A stretch of DNA of 64,000 nucleotides from Halolactibacillus miurensis (GTDB lineage: Bacteria > Bacillota > Bacilli > Bacillales > Amphibacillaceae): positions 1 through 64,000 of the forward strand of contig NZ_FPAI01000013.1 of NCBI RefSeq assembly GCF_900116255.1, written 5' to 3'. The notes under the pieces are model-generated. The model ran no database searches, was not told where the DNA came from, and was given only the letters and a program-made list of their open reading frames with translations. Numbering within the stretch: position 1 is the stretch's first letter; each line of letters opens with the position of its first letter. A program made the position numbers and the translations under genes. Positions 34,424 through 44,340 of the stretch are shown in pieces.

Positions 34424-35974
34424 ATGACTTCTATAAAAGATAATTATTATGCGCTCATTGATATTGGTTCGAACACGATGCGCCTGGTTATTTATTTACC
34501 GAATGAAGCGGGACGATTTCGTGAAGTCGAAAATGTTAAAGCGGTCGCACGATTAAGAAATCATTTAACGGCGGACGGTTACTTATCGGATGAGGGGCAA
34601 ACAATCCTCATCGATACATTAAAAGAGTTTGAAGATGTGTTGAAAATATATCCACTGAAACATTTCACGGTCGTTGCGACCGCCACTGTGAGACAAGCTA
34701 ACAATAAAGCTACGCTCGTTCAAGCAGTGAAAGATCAACTCGGTTGGGACATGCAGATACTTTCAGAGGAAGAAGAAGCTTTTTATGGGTATTTAGCCAT
34801 TGTCAATTCAACATCTCTCACGGAAGGGGTCACTGTTGATATGGGTGGGGGTTCAACTGAGGTGACTTACTTTAAAGACCGGAAACTGATTCATGCGCAC
34901 AGTTTCTCTTTTGGTACATTAAGTTTACGTCACTTGTACGATGAGAATGTATCAGAAGCAGATAATTTACACACGGTAAAGAGTTATGTTAAAAAAGCCT
35001 TCAGCACCTTGAGTTGGTTAGAAGACTTATCCGTGCCCATTATAGCGATTGGTGGGAGTGCGAGAAACGTGGCCCAAATCGATCAAATCGATAAAGATTA
35101 TCCGATGGCAGGGCTCCATCAGTATCCCATGCTACTGAAAGATTTACATCGGATTAAAGATCATTTACTTAGCCTTTCTAATGAGAAACGAATGAAAGTG
35201 GAAGGCTTATCAAAAGATCGAGCGGATATTATCCTACCAGCCATTATGACGTTTGTCACCCTTTATAAACATACCCATGCCGACAGATTTGTCTTAAGTC
35301 AAAAAGGATTGCGAGACGGCATTAACTATGAACTGCTCTTTCATAAACAAGAGGAACCTTATTCACCCAATGTGTTAGAAGATAGTTTTCAAGAATTAAT
35401 CTCAGATTTTGACTTAGATGTGAAACAAGCGTTCCAAGTCCAACATTTAACCCGTGAAATTTTTGACTCGCTCGTTCAACATAAAATTAAAGGGCTCACA
35501 AAAAAAGATTGGACGTTGCTCAGGCGAGCAAGTTATGTCTTTAACATGGGCGACTACATTGATCATGAGTCAAGCGCCCAGCATACGTTTTACTTATTAA
35601 GTAATCGTACGATTGACGGGCTGAGCCATCGCGAAAAACTTGACTTGGCACTTGTCGCCTCGTTTAAAAATAAAACAGTCTTTAAACAGTTTGTCCGCCC
35701 TTATAAAAGTTGGTTAACGAAAACCGAACGCAAAAAACTGATGTTACTTGGGGCTTTACTTAAATTTACTTACTGCCTAGATGGAACCAAACGACATGTC
35801 ATTCATAATATCGACGTTAACGTTAAAAAGAAAAAGATTCTTTTGACCTTAGCTTATACAAAAAATGCCGCTCCTGAAATTTATCAAGCGGAAAAACAAA
35901 AGAAACATCTTGAAAAAGCCTTAAAGCGACCCGTAGATTTAACCTTTGTTAAGGATACAAAAGACAAGGAGTGA
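34424..35974 (+). CDS. ppx: Exopolyphosphatase (Ppx/GppA family)
   Basis: A 516-residue enzyme releasing phosphate from polyphosphate. The ASKHA phosphate motifs are YALIDIGSNTMRL and VDMGGGSTEV; after residue 320 a helical HD-like domain follows. ATG at 34424 follows AAGGCGGG; the frame is open 48 bases upstream but without a ribosome site. The polyphosphate kinase gene follows by five bases, so synthesis and breakdown share an operon. Confidence 0.92.
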   Translation: MTSIKDNYYALIDIGSNTMRLVIYLPNEAGRFREVENVKAVARLRNHLTADGYLSDEGQTILIDTLKEFEDVLKIYPLKHFTVVATATVRQANNKATLVQAVKDQLGWDMQILSEEEEAFYGYLAIVNSTSLTEGVTVDMGGGSTEVTYFKDRKLIHAHSFSFGTLSLRHLYDENVSEADNLHTVKSYVKKAFSTLSWLEDLSVPIIAIGGSARNVAQIDQIDKDYPMAGLHQYPMLLKDLHRIKDHLLSLSNEKRMKVEGLSKDRADIILPAIMTFVTLYKHTHADRFVLSQKGLRDGINYELLFHKQEEPYSPNVLEDSFQELISDFDLDVKQAFQVQHLTREIFDSLVQHKIKGLTKKDWTLLRRASYVFNMGDYIDHESSAQHTFYLLSNRTIDGLSHREKLDLALVASFKNKTVFKQFVRPYKSWLTKTERKKLMLLGALLKFTYCLDGTKRHVIHNIDVNVKKKKILLTLAYTKNAAPEIYQAEKQKKHLEKALKRPVDLTFVKDTKDKE

Positions 35975-35979
35975 CAATC

Positions 35980-38058
35980 ATGACTGACACGATCACCATA
36001 GATGCACCTGAGCACTTCAACAATCGAGAAATTAGTTGGCTACGGTTTAATAAACGGGTGTTAGAAGAAGCAATGGATGAACAAAATCCTCTACTAGAGC
36101 GTTTGCGCTTTATCGGTATCTTCTCAAATAACCTTGATGAATTTTTTATGGTTCGGGTGGCAGGATTAAAAGATCAATTTAGAGCTGGATTTAATCGACC
36201 CGATAATAAATCCGGCTTAACAGCATTACAACAACTTGAGGCCATTACAAAAGAAGCGCATCCGCTTGTCCAAACGCAACAAGATTATTATCATGTGTTA
36301 AAACAACAGCTAGCTGAAGAAAATATTCATATTGGTTCGATTGATAAGCTATCAAAAAAAGAATTAAAGTGGCTAGAACAGCATTTTGAACAGGTCATTT
36401 ATCCTGTGCTCACACCGTTAGCGATTGATGCTTATCGACCGTTTCCGTTACTACAAAATTTATCATTAAATATTGCCGTCACACTGCATCATCCTGATGA
36501 GACAGATAAAAAATTAACCGCCATCGTTCAAGTACCCGCCTTGTTAGATCGCTTTGTTAAAATTAAAAATAAGCACCACTATCTCTTATTAGAAGATGTG
36601 ATTCGCTACTATATCGATCGCTTATTTACTGGCTACAAGGTGGAGGATACGATTTGTTTTAGAATTACACGTAATGCCGATATGAATATCCACGAAGAGG
36701 GCTCAAGAGATTTACTGAAAGAAATTGAGAAGGAATTAAAGAAACGTCGCTGGGGAGTAGCGGTGCGCTTAGAAATCATGGGCGAAAAAGGCGCCCATAA
36801 TCAGCACTTAATTAACTTTTTAAAATATGTCCTAGAAGTTTCAAATGATGACCTTTACTATCATGGCGGTCCACTTGATTTCACATTTTTATTAAATGTC
36901 TATTCACAATTAAAACAGACATTTGAACATTTAGTCTTTCAAACCCTCATCCCCCAACCACCAAAAGAGGTTGAGCCGTTAGTCAATATTTTTGATCAAT
37001 TACGACGAAAAGATATTATGTTGCATCACCCCTACGAATCATTTGAAGTGATTGTCGATATGATTGAACAAGCCGCACTTGATCCTCAAGTGCTTGCGAT
37101 TAAACAAACACTCTACCGTGTCAGCGGGGACTCGCCCATTGTGAATAGTTTAAAGCTTGCGGCTGAAAACGGGAAACAAGTGACGGTGCTCGTGGAATTA
37201 AAAGCACGCTTTGATGAAGAAAAGAATGTGCAGTGGGCAAAAGCATTAGAAAAGGCCGGTTGTCACGTCATTTATGGTATTACCGGATTAAAAACGCATA
37301 GTAAAATTACGCTGATCGTCAGAAAAGAATCGGATCGGATTGAACGATTCGTTCACTTAAGTACAGGAAATTATAATGATCAAACCGCCAAATTTTATAC
37401 CGATTTATCTATTTTAACGTCACGACGCGAGTTTGGGATTGACGCGACATTGTTTTTTAATTTCTTGAGCGGCTATACATTTAAACCAACCTTCCACCAC
37501 TTGTCGATGGCACCTTATCACATTCAACATGACTTTATCGACTACATCGAACAAGAAATACGCTATCACGAACAGCATCATGATGGACATATCGTCGCAA
37601 AGATGAATGCGTTAACCGATAAACCTCTTATATTAAAATTATACGAAGCATCAAATAAAGGGGTGAAAATCGACTTGATTGTGCGTGGTATTTGTTGTTT
37701 AAAACCAGGGATAAAAGGGGTGAGCGAAAACATTACCGTGACCAGTATTGTCGGTCGTTTTTTAGAACATAGTCGTATTTATTATTTCCACCATCATGGG
37801 GAAGAAAAAGTCTTCTTGGCTTCATGTGATATGATGACACGTAATATGGTCAAACGGATCGAATTACTTTTCCCTGTGCTAGACCGGCGTCATAAAAAAC
37901 GCGTGATGGATGTATTAACAGTACAACTGGCTGATAACCAGAAAGCACGTTTTCAATTACCGAATGGTTGTTACGAATATAAACATCAACCAAGTGACCA
38001 AGCAATTTCAAGCCAGCTATCCCTCTTTGACTTAGCCTATCAATCATCCATTCATTAA
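35980..38058 (+). CDS. ppk: Polyphosphate kinase Ppk1
   Basis: A 692-residue membrane-associated kinase polymerising phosphate from ATP. The N-terminal domain has REISWLRFNKRVLEEA. Catalytic PLD-like repeats include TGLKTHSKITLI with the phosphorylated His, and SRIYYFHHHG in the second. NLDEFFMVRVAGL is a family hallmark. The ATG at 35980 follows AAGGAG; the frame could also start at a GTG nine bases earlier. Second gene of the ppx-ppk operon. Confidence 0.95.
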   Translation: MTDTITIDAPEHFNNREISWLRFNKRVLEEAMDEQNPLLERLRFIGIFSNNLDEFFMVRVAGLKDQFRAGFNRPDNKSGLTALQQLEAITKEAHPLVQTQQDYYHVLKQQLAEENIHIGSIDKLSKKELKWLEQHFEQVIYPVLTPLAIDAYRPFPLLQNLSLNIAVTLHHPDETDKKLTAIVQVPALLDRFVKIKNKHHYLLLEDVIRYYIDRLFTGYKVEDTICFRITRNADMNIHEEGSRDLLKEIEKELKKRRWGVAVRLEIMGEKGAHNQHLINFLKYVLEVSNDDLYYHGGPLDFTFLLNVYSQLKQTFEHLVFQTLIPQPPKEVEPLVNIFDQLRRKDIMLHHPYESFEVIVDMIEQAALDPQVLAIKQTLYRVSGDSPIVNSLKLAAENGKQVTVLVELKARFDEEKNVQWAKALEKAGCHVIYGITGLKTHSKITLIVRKESDRIERFVHLSTGNYNDQTAKFYTDLSILTSRREFGIDATLFFNFLSGYTFKPTFHHLSMAPYHIQHDFIDYIEQEIRYHEQHHDGHIVAKMNALTDKPLILKLYEASNKGVKIDLIVRGICCLKPGIKGVSENITVTSIVGRFLEHSRIYYFHHHGEEKVFLASCDMMTRNMVKRIELLFPVLDRRHKKRVMDVLTVQLADNQKARFQLPNGCYEYKHQPSDQAISSQLSLFDLAYQSSIH

Positions 38059-38076
38059 GACATGATTAATTGAATG

Positions 38077-38113
38077 AAGCCCGTTAATCACAATTAAAGT
38101 GACGAACGGGCTT
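38077..38113. terminator. Bidirectional terminator
   Basis: A 9-base-pair GC-rich stem AAGCCCGTT/AACGGGCTT between the convergent ppk and deacetylase genes. Confidence 0.8.
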
Positions 38114-38117
38114 TTCA

Positions 38118-38918
38118 TTACCAAAATATCGTATGAGCTTTTTCCTTAAAAACAAGTTCATCTAACGTACCAAAACGATACCCTTGTTGTTTAGCTTCAT
38201 GGATAATGGCACGTAGTGCCAGAAGATTATCCTCTGATACCGCATGCATCAAGATGACTGCTCCTGGATGGAGTTGATTCATGACTTGATTATAAGGATA
38301 CTCATAACCTACCTCTTGGTCTTCATGCCAATCAACATAAGCGATTGACCAAAACATTTGACGGTAACCTAAATCACTCGTCCATGATAACGTCTGTTCA
38401 TTGAAAATACCCTTAGGTGGACGCATATACATCATTGTCACATCTGGAATCAATAACTGAATCGCTTTTTCTAAAGACTTAATTTCCTCTTTAAATGACT
38501 GTTCTGTTAATGTCGTTAAATCATAGTGATGATACGTGTGGTTTCCTATCAAATGATTTTCCTCAGCCATTCGTTTGACGATATTTGTGGCACTTCGTAC
38601 GTAATGACCGGTCACAAAAAAACAAGCCGGCACACTTTCTTCCTTTAATACATCTAATATCCCCTCGGTGTAGCCTTTTTCATAACCATGATCAAAGGTA
38701 AGATAAATAACCTTTTCTCCTGATCGATCAAGATAATAACCTTCGCCTTGCTCTAGTAACGATTGATAGTGTCCAATCTCTGGTGGCTGATTATTTTCCC
38801 CGCGCTTATAACCAAATCCATACGCATAGATTGGCGTATGGAATACAGTCGTCATCAAGGATCCAATCATGAGTAATAGGATACATGTCGTTACTTTAAC
38901 CCATACATTCTCTGACAT
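38118..38918 (-). CDS. PdaA-like polysaccharide deacetylase
   Basis: A 266-residue secreted or anchored NodB-domain protein. A signal/anchor segment (about residues 6-30) precedes the catalytic domain. Motifs are LTFDHGYEKGYT, HLIGNHTYHH (metal His), and MRPPKG. This variant of the TFDDG motif is the PdaA/PdaB-type and suggests action on spore-cortex muramic residues (delta-lactam formation); inference. ATG at 38918 follows GAGGTG. Confidence 0.82.
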   Translation of the reverse strand: MSENVWVKVTTCILLLMIGSLMTTVFHTPIYAYGFGYKRGENNQPPEIGHYQSLLEQGEGYYLDRSGEKVIYLTFDHGYEKGYTEGILDVLKEESVPACFFVTGHYVRSATNIVKRMAEENHLIGNHTYHHYDLTTLTEQSFKEEIKSLEKAIQLLIPDVTMMYMRPPKGIFNEQTLSWTSDLGYRQMFWSIAYVDWHEDQEVGYEYPYNQVMNQLHPGAVILMHAVSEDNLLALRAIIHEAKQQGYRFGTLDELVFKEKAHTIFW

Positions 38919-38987
38919 AAAAAACACCTCATTTCACCGTTTTTATTAACGTGTGAATGAAGGATGTTTTTTATACATAGATCACTG

Positions 38988-39155
38988 TTATTTATGATTC
39001 TCTAATTGTTTTGACATACATAGCGTTCCCGTTTGTTCGCAATGTTTTTTTAATGGACAGGCAGCGCACTTACTTTGCTTTCTTAAACGGATATGGCGGA
39101 CAAAAACAAGGCAGGCATAACCAAAAATAACAAACCCAATCAATATATCTAACAT
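38988..39155 (-). CDS. FeoB-associated Cys-rich membrane protein
   Basis: A 55-residue protein, MLDILIGFVIFGYACLVFVR at the start, one membrane segment, then a cytoplasmic tail with CAACPLKKHCEQTGTLC, a Cys-rich cluster. This is the FeoB-associated Cys-rich membrane protein family, found next to feoB. It lies 26 bases after feoB stop, in the same operon. Likely helps ferrous iron uptake; exact role unknown. Confidence 0.85.
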   Translation of the reverse strand: MLDILIGFVIFGYACLVFVRHIRLRKQSKCAACPLKKHCEQTGTLCMSKQLENHK

Positions 39156-39181
39156 ACAAACGCCTCCAGAATCTTATTAGA

Positions 39182-41173
39182 TTAAACGAACAGCTGGCCG
39201 CCTTGATAAATAATGAAAGATAACACATAAGCTAGTGCTAAAGCGTAGACGACACTAAAGATCGCGAGTCGTTTCGAATGTGTTTCTTTTCCAATCACTG
39301 CTACTGTCGCTAAACACGGGACGTAAAGCAAAATAAACACCATGAAACTATAGGCCGATAGTGGACTAAATGCTTGTAATAAGACATCATTTAGTCCCGC
39401 TTCAGGTACAGCATAAATAATGGTCATCGTCGATACGACGACTTCTTTTGCGAGAAAACCCGTTAACAAAGCAGCCGCTGCTTGCCACGAACCAAAACCA
39501 AGTGGTGAAAGAAGCGGACTGATGATGCCACCAATAAGCGCAAGATAACTATCGTCCATCGGTACACCGATACCATTTGGTCCTGTATAAGTAAGCAACC
39601 AAATAAAGACAGATCCCGCAAAAATAAATGTCCCCGCTTTTCTTACAAAACCTTTTCCTTTTTCCCACGTACTGCGCCAAAGTGTCTTTAGTTGCGGCAG
39701 GCGATAAGGCGGTAACTCAACAATAAACAAAGACGTGTCTTCTTTATAAAGAGTGCTAGAAAACCATTTGGCGAGGATTAACGCTAAGACAACGCCGAGT
39801 ACATACAGTGATAAGACAATGAGTGCTTGATGGTTACTAAAAAACGCACTCGCAAAGAGCGCATACACCGGTAACCTTGCTGAACATGACATAAGGGGTG
39901 TTAATAAAATCGTTAACGTGCGTTCTTTTGGCTGTTCAATTGTTCGGCACGCCATGACACCAGGCACGTTACACCCAAAGCCTATAATCATAGGAATAAA
40001 CGATTTTCCGCTTAACCCAGCACTTTGCATCATTCGGTCCATAACCGTTGCCACGCGAGCCATATAACCAGAGTCTTCTAATAACGAAATAAAGAAAAAC
40101 AATATAAAAATTTGCGGCACAAAGACTAATACACCAAAAACGCCACCGATGATCCCATCTAATACGAGCGCTCGAATAAAGGCCGATGCATCAATCGCAT
40201 CAAGTATCATGATAACACCAGACGTCAAAGGCCCAGAGAAAAAGGCATCAAGTAAATCCGATAGTGGAAAACCTAGCCAATCAAACGTTAGCATAAACAT
40301 CACATACAACAAGCCTAAAAAGATAGGTATGCCTAAAAAGCGATTGGTCACGAATCGATCGACCGTCTCAGTTAACGTCGGTTTATTTCTGTCGTTTTCC
40401 CTCATAGTCGCTTGCAGCAACTCGACAATATAGTGGTCTCTTACTTGAAACAACTGTCGACTCAAGGTAAGACCTGATATATCCTGTATCTGTGTATTTG
40501 CCTCGAACTTAATGCTTTCACAGCGATCAACATTCTCTCTCTGACTCAAATAGTCAATCACTACGGGATTGTCATCTAAATACTGCAGCGCTAACCACCG
40601 TTGATTCATTATTTCACTCGGCATAAGTGGTATTAACTTTCCTAACGCTTCTTCAATCACTAACCCATAATCTAATGTGAGTGGTTTTGATTGATGTTGA
40701 TGTGAGCGTTCTACCGCACGCACCAACTGATCAATGCCTTGTTCCTTTCTAGCAATAATCGGCGTAATAGAGGTGCCTAAATAATCGTTCATTTGACCGA
40801 TATCAATCTGTTTGCCTCGTTGTTTAGCCACATCCATCATATTTAAACCCACCACAACTGGCTTGCCGTATTCTAACAACTGAACGGTTAATTGAAGTTG
40901 ACGCTTCAGTTGTGAGGCATCAACAATATTGATCAATACATCACAATCATCTGTTAACAAAAAGCGAGTCACGACCGCTTCATCTTTTGATAATGGATGG
41001 AGAGAATAGATCCCTGGTAAATCAATCAATTCACCATTTAAGTATTTAAGTTGACCTACTTTCTTTTCAACGGTCACACCGCTCCAGTTACCTACATATT
41101 CATATGAACCGGTCAAAGCATTAAATAACGATGTTTTTCCCGTATTCGGATTACCTATTAATGTGGCCTTCAT
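39182..41173 (-). CDS. feoB: Ferrous iron transport protein FeoB
   Basis: A 663-residue iron transporter. The N-terminal GTPase has G1 GNPNTGKTSLFNAL, G3 DLPGIYSL, and G4 LNMMDVAK. The membrane domain has two repeats, with the conserved LPVYALFASAFF and GFGCNVPGVMA segments. It moves Fe(II) into the cell with FeoA. Overlaps feoA by four bases, with a Fur box upstream. Confidence 0.96.
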   Translation of the reverse strand: MKATLIGNPNTGKTSLFNALTGSYEYVGNWSGVTVEKKVGQLKYLNGELIDLPGIYSLHPLSKDEAVVTRFLLTDDCDVLINIVDASQLKRQLQLTVQLLEYGKPVVVGLNMMDVAKQRGKQIDIGQMNDYLGTSITPIIARKEQGIDQLVRAVERSHQHQSKPLTLDYGLVIEEALGKLIPLMPSEIMNQRWLALQYLDDNPVVIDYLSQRENVDRCESIKFEANTQIQDISGLTLSRQLFQVRDHYIVELLQATMRENDRNKPTLTETVDRFVTNRFLGIPIFLGLLYVMFMLTFDWLGFPLSDLLDAFFSGPLTSGVIMILDAIDASAFIRALVLDGIIGGVFGVLVFVPQIFILFFFISLLEDSGYMARVATVMDRMMQSAGLSGKSFIPMIIGFGCNVPGVMACRTIEQPKERTLTILLTPLMSCSARLPVYALFASAFFSNHQALIVLSLYVLGVVLALILAKWFSSTLYKEDTSLFIVELPPYRLPQLKTLWRSTWEKGKGFVRKAGTFIFAGSVFIWLLTYTGPNGIGVPMDDSYLALIGGIISPLLSPLGFGSWQAAAALLTGFLAKEVVVSTMTIIYAVPEAGLNDVLLQAFSPLSAYSFMVFILLYVPCLATVAVIGKETHSKRLAIFSVVYALALAYVLSFIIYQGGQLFV

Positions 41174-41400
41174 ATTTTACTCACCCGAATGGCTTTTAAA
41201 TCATTCTGCCGCATACTAATACATTGTCCCCCGCATTCAATCATACACGGGCCACCAAAGGGTAATTTATTTTTCATGCATACTTTGCACGCTTCACTAA
41301 TGCCTAAATGATGGAGACGCGCTTGAATAAGAGCATGGGTCTCTTTTAAATCCAGAATTTGTGCGGATTCACCTATCTTTAATTCATGTAAATAAAGCAT
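41170..41400 (-). CDS. feoA: Ferrous iron transport protein FeoA
   Basis: A 76-residue SH3-like protein (YLHELKIGESAQILDL; RLHHLGISEACKV; ISMRQNDLKAIRV). It assists FeoB GTPase. The ATG at 41400 follows GAGGAGG; a GTG just before it is less likely. First gene of the feoAB operon. Confidence 0.93.
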   Translation of the reverse strand: MLYLHELKIGESAQILDLKETHALIQARLHHLGISEACKVCMKNKLPFGGPCMIECGGQCISMRQNDLKAIRVSKI

Positions 41401-41422
41401 CACGTGCCTCCTCTTAGATGGT

Positions 41423-41441
41423 AATGAGAATCATTATTAAT
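41423..41441 (-). promoter_or_regulatory. Fur box of the feo operon
   Basis: TGAGAATCATTATTA at 41425-41439 matches the Fur 7-1-7 motif TGATAATnATTATCA at 12 of 14 positions, 22 bases upstream of the feoA start. Confidence 0.8.
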
Positions 41442-41596
41442 TACACTCTCATCATATTATGAATGACGGAGGAGGTAAAGCTTTTCTCTTCGTCGTTCAC
41501 AAAATGTCCATATTCATTCTCGAAAAAGGCAGATAAGCATGCTCGATGTAGAATTGAAAGAATAACCGTCTACTTATAAAAAAATAGTTATCAAAA

Positions 41597-41624
41597 AAGA
41601 CAAGCCCTGGGTAAGGCTTGTCTT
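41597..41624 (-). terminator. Terminator after the SE1561-family gene
   Basis: A 10-base-pair stem AAGACAAGCC/GGCTTGTCTT and minus-strand T-run, directly after the stop codon. Confidence 0.9.
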
Positions 41625-41627
41625 TTC

Positions 41628-41777
41628 TCATTTTAATTTCTTTTCCATCGATTCAATCATCTCAATAAGGCGATCAATATCTTCTAGAGAGGTTTCACTC
41701 GGTTCGAGCTCATCTAACTGTTGAAGAAAAGCTTCTAGCTGTTGTTTTAGTTGTTGAATTTTTGGATTTTCTGGCAT
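41628..41777 (-). CDS. SE1561-family small protein
   Basis: A 49-residue helical acidic protein: MPENPKIQQLKQQLEAFLQQ, then LEDIDRLIEMIESMEKKLK. This fits the small SE1561 family of staphylococci and bacilli. Strong ribosome site AAAGGAGC and a terminator support translation. Function unknown; divergent from the mscS gene. Confidence 0.75.
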   Translation of the reverse strand: MPENPKIQQLKQQLEAFLQQLDELEPSETSLEDIDRLIEMIESMEKKLK

Positions 41778-41841
41778 GAAAAAGCTCCTTTATGATATAA
41801 GTCTCTCTTATCGTACATAAAAAGCAGTAACCTGTCTAGTA

Positions 41842-41850
41842 TGTTATAAT
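41842..41850 (+). promoter_or_regulatory. Extended -10 promoter of the mscS-like gene
   Basis: TGTTATAAT, an extended -10 element with perfect TATAAT, 35 bases upstream of the start; -35 weak. Confidence 0.5.
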
Positions 41851-41884
41851 AACTACCGAGAAATAGATAGTTAGGAGGACACAT

Positions 41885-42751
41885 ATGTCGATAAAACAAA
41901 TAAATGAATTACTAGAAGCGATTTTAGAAAATAACATAACCCAATTAATCATTGGTGGTTTAGTCATCTTCTTTATCGCCGTTTTCTTACAACGCGTTGT
42001 ACGTTCCGTTCTTAGTCGGACGAAGTTAATGGACGGTAAAGAGTCAGACACCGTAATTTCTCTACTACAATCCATTATTAAATATATCGCGGTCATCGGC
42101 TTTTTATTGTTTGCCTTAAGCGTCTTTGGTTTAGATGTTGGTGGCATGTTGGCAGGTGCTGGGGTGCTCGGTATTATTATTGGTTTTGGTGCCCAAAGTC
42201 TCGTTCAAGACTTACTGGCCGGATTCTTTATTGTGTATGAGAAACAACTCCAAAAAGGTGACTGGGTTATTGTCAATGAAGCACATGAAGGTGTCGTTGA
42301 AGAAGTTGGTTTTCGCGTATTAAAAATTCGCGACTGGTCAGCGACGATCATCTCAATCAACAATGGCCAAGTCAGAAGCGTTGAAAACTTCAATAAAAAT
42401 AAGATGCGCGTCATCGAACGTGTAACCGTCAGTTACTACGAAGACCCTTCTCGCGTATTACGTATACTAGAAGAAATTTGTGATGAGCTCAATGACGAAT
42501 TAAAAGATTATTTAAAGCAGAATGTCTCAGGTCAACCCATTGAACCCTTTACAGTACTTGGTGTGGACTCTATCAATGACCAACATCAAGGGTATCGCTA
42601 CATTATTTCTGGTTTGGTCGGTGATTTAACTTACTTCGGTAATGCCCGAAGTGTAAGAACGGTTATTGCCAAGCATATGTATAAAAACAACGTTAAGATG
42701 CCCCAACAAACGATTCATATCACCGAAACATACAACCGCAATGAGCAGTAA
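41885..42751 (+). CDS. Small-conductance mechanosensitive channel (MscS family)
   Basis: A 288-residue membrane channel. Three N-terminal membrane segments (about 20-45, 62-85, 88-120) end in the pore helix GGMLAGAGVLGIIIGFGAQS, the Gly/Ala-packed MscS TM3. The beta domain has FEKGDWVxVN-like QKGDWVIVNEAHEGVV. It releases solutes on hypo-osmotic shock, resembling B. subtilis YkuT. Confidence 0.92.
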   Translation: MSIKQINELLEAILENNITQLIIGGLVIFFIAVFLQRVVRSVLSRTKLMDGKESDTVISLLQSIIKYIAVIGFLLFALSVFGLDVGGMLAGAGVLGIIIGFGAQSLVQDLLAGFFIVYEKQLQKGDWVIVNEAHEGVVEEVGFRVLKIRDWSATIISINNGQVRSVENFNKNKMRVIERVTVSYYEDPSRVLRILEEICDELNDELKDYLKQNVSGQPIEPFTVLGVDSINDQHQGYRYIISGLVGDLTYFGNARSVRTVIAKHMYKNNVKMPQQTIHITETYNRNEQ

Positions 42752-42774
42752 AAGGCTCGTTGTGGTTGTTGTAT

Positions 42775-43467
42775 TTAATTCATTACCTTAAAAGCCCCTT
42801 CATCAATCCATGTCGTATCGATTTCTGCCTTCACTATATTTTTAACAATTAAATGCGGTTGATTCTTTTCTATCTTCAGATAGACATCCGCAGTTGTTGT
42901 TTGACCAGTAATATTAACGCCTGATATAAATACGCGGGTAGATGAGGTGAACACCATTGTCTCTTGTAATGTCATTGTACGGTCTAATGTCACTTCGTTA
43001 GTTAAGTGGTCGAGTTCATCCGGTCGTATATAAATCAATACATCCAGTAGCTCACGTTCTTCCTCGATAGTTATATGCTTCATTTTCTTCAACTCAAGTA
43101 TATTGTCATCCATTTTAAGAACATCGGCCGTCAGTTCAATAAAGTACGGAACAGGTTGAATGTCATCAATCTGGCATGTCAACAACCATCTACCGAGAAA
43201 AATTGAACCTTCTACCCCTAATGTGTAAAAAGCGGTCGTGTACTGACTTTTATTAAGTGTCTCAATTAATTCTGGATTATCTATAGGCACTTTTAATGTC
43301 TCATACCATGACTCTGTCATGTCCGTTGGCATGAGGACTGTATTATTTTGATTAATACTTTTAAAAGGCTCTTCTCCCTTTGTTAGTAAAACAAGAATAC
43401 TCATGCAACAGAGTATGATACCTAGACAGACAGAACTTATTATGAGTCTACGTCTTTTCAATCCCAT
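42775..43467 (-). CDS. Hypothetical membrane-anchored protein
   Basis: A 230-residue protein with a basic N-terminus and one membrane segment (about residues 8-28; ISSVCLGIILCCMSILVLL), then an extracellular domain I do not recognise. The domain is mainly beta-strand-like by composition. The ATG directly abuts AAGAAGGG, so a TTG two codons later is possible. It is convergent with the mscS gene and lone. No function proposed. Confidence 0.6.
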   Translation of the reverse strand: MGLKRRRLIISSVCLGIILCCMSILVLLTKGEEPFKSINQNNTVLMPTDMTESWYETLKVPIDNPELIETLNKSQYTTAFYTLGVEGSIFLGRWLLTCQIDDIQPVPYFIELTADVLKMDDNILELKKMKHITIEEERELLDVLIYIRPDELDHLTNEVTLDRTMTLQETMVFTSSTRVFISGVNITGQTTTADVYLKIEKNQPHLIVKNIVKAEIDTTWIDEGAFKVMN

Positions 43468-43629
43468 CCCTTCTTTCTTTTAACGCTTGTATTCATAGTG
43501 TATGACGTTAAAAAGAAAATATGAGGTGATATACTTTAGGTATTCGCGCCTGATTTTAATCCAAATTAAAAAGCATGTACGACAAAAAGACAAGTCGTCT
43601 TTTCGTAATACATACTTTCTATCAACGGA

Positions 43630-44019
43630 TTATCTCAGCGATACAATTTCTAATGTCTCATCAATTTCGACACTATTTTCTAACGCGCGGCTAATCATGC
43701 AACGTTGTCTCGCTTGTTCTAGTAACCGGTACAGTTTATCAATATTTAAATTACGCCCTTTAACAACAAAGTGTAATTTAATCTTTGTCATTTTATGATC
43801 ATCTTTTGGATCTTTTTTCACTTCTGTACGAATAAAAAAGTCATCCACGTGCGTATGATGCAATTCCAATAGATCCGTAAACTCTTTTGCGCTGGATCCT
43901 GCGATGGAAGCCACTAATAAGTGTTCTGGCTTATAACCGTGGTAAGGATCTTCAGAAATATCTAAAATACCATATTCCACTTCGACGCGAATACCTTCTT
44001 CTTTAAATTTAAATAACAT
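43630..44019 (-). CDS. OsmC-family protein
   Basis: A 129-residue protein of the OsmC/YhfA group, with GYKPEHLLVASIAGSSAKEF and a later LEQARQRCMISRALENSVEI which holds the conserved C-terminal cysteine. The first conserved cysteine of Ohr/OsmC, usually in the LLVAS(I)AGC region, appears as Ser here (AGSSA), so thiol-peroxidase activity is doubtful. AGGGAG precedes the ATG. Confidence 0.85.
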   Translation of the reverse strand: MLFKFKEEGIRVEVEYGILDISEDPYHGYKPEHLLVASIAGSSAKEFTDLLELHHTHVDDFFIRTEVKKDPKDDHKMTKIKLHFVVKGRNLNIDKLYRLLEQARQRCMISRALENSVEIDETLEIVSLR

Positions 44020-44340
44020 AAGATCGACTCCCTTTCTTTCGATAGTTTTCTTTTCCCTATATTAAGGTATGATAAGCATCATTCTCTCTTTCTTATAGCT
44101 TATCCAATTATGATTATAGTCGGTTGATCTTCATTTGATGACTCAGTTGAAGATTCAATCTTTCTATTATTATTTAGTTTATCACTTTTTTATTCCTGAT
44201 GCTCAGATAAACACTTGGATTTTTTCACTTTTTTTACACTTTCTCATACATTTCTTCGTCTAAAGTCACTTGTCTTTTTAAAGTAAACATATTAAAGTAA
44301 GACTGTTGTCTTAATTTACTGTGTATTTGGAGGAAGTACG
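44020..44340. other. Intergenic region between osmC-like and MFS genes
   Basis: This 321-base AT-rich divergent region contains a small dyad TAAGAC-TGTT-GTCTTA at 44298-44313, 27 bases before the MFS start, which may be an operator or leader hairpin. No ORF or RNA was recognised. Confidence 0.4.

Noticed and set aside
41466-41582. A 38-codon plus-strand ORF upstream of the SE1561-family gene
   Set aside because: It lies in the feoA promoter region, has no ribosome site and no recognisable composition.
43502-43798. A 98-codon plus-strand ORF overlapping the OsmC gene
   Set aside because: It runs antisense through the well-supported OsmC gene and has no ribosome site.
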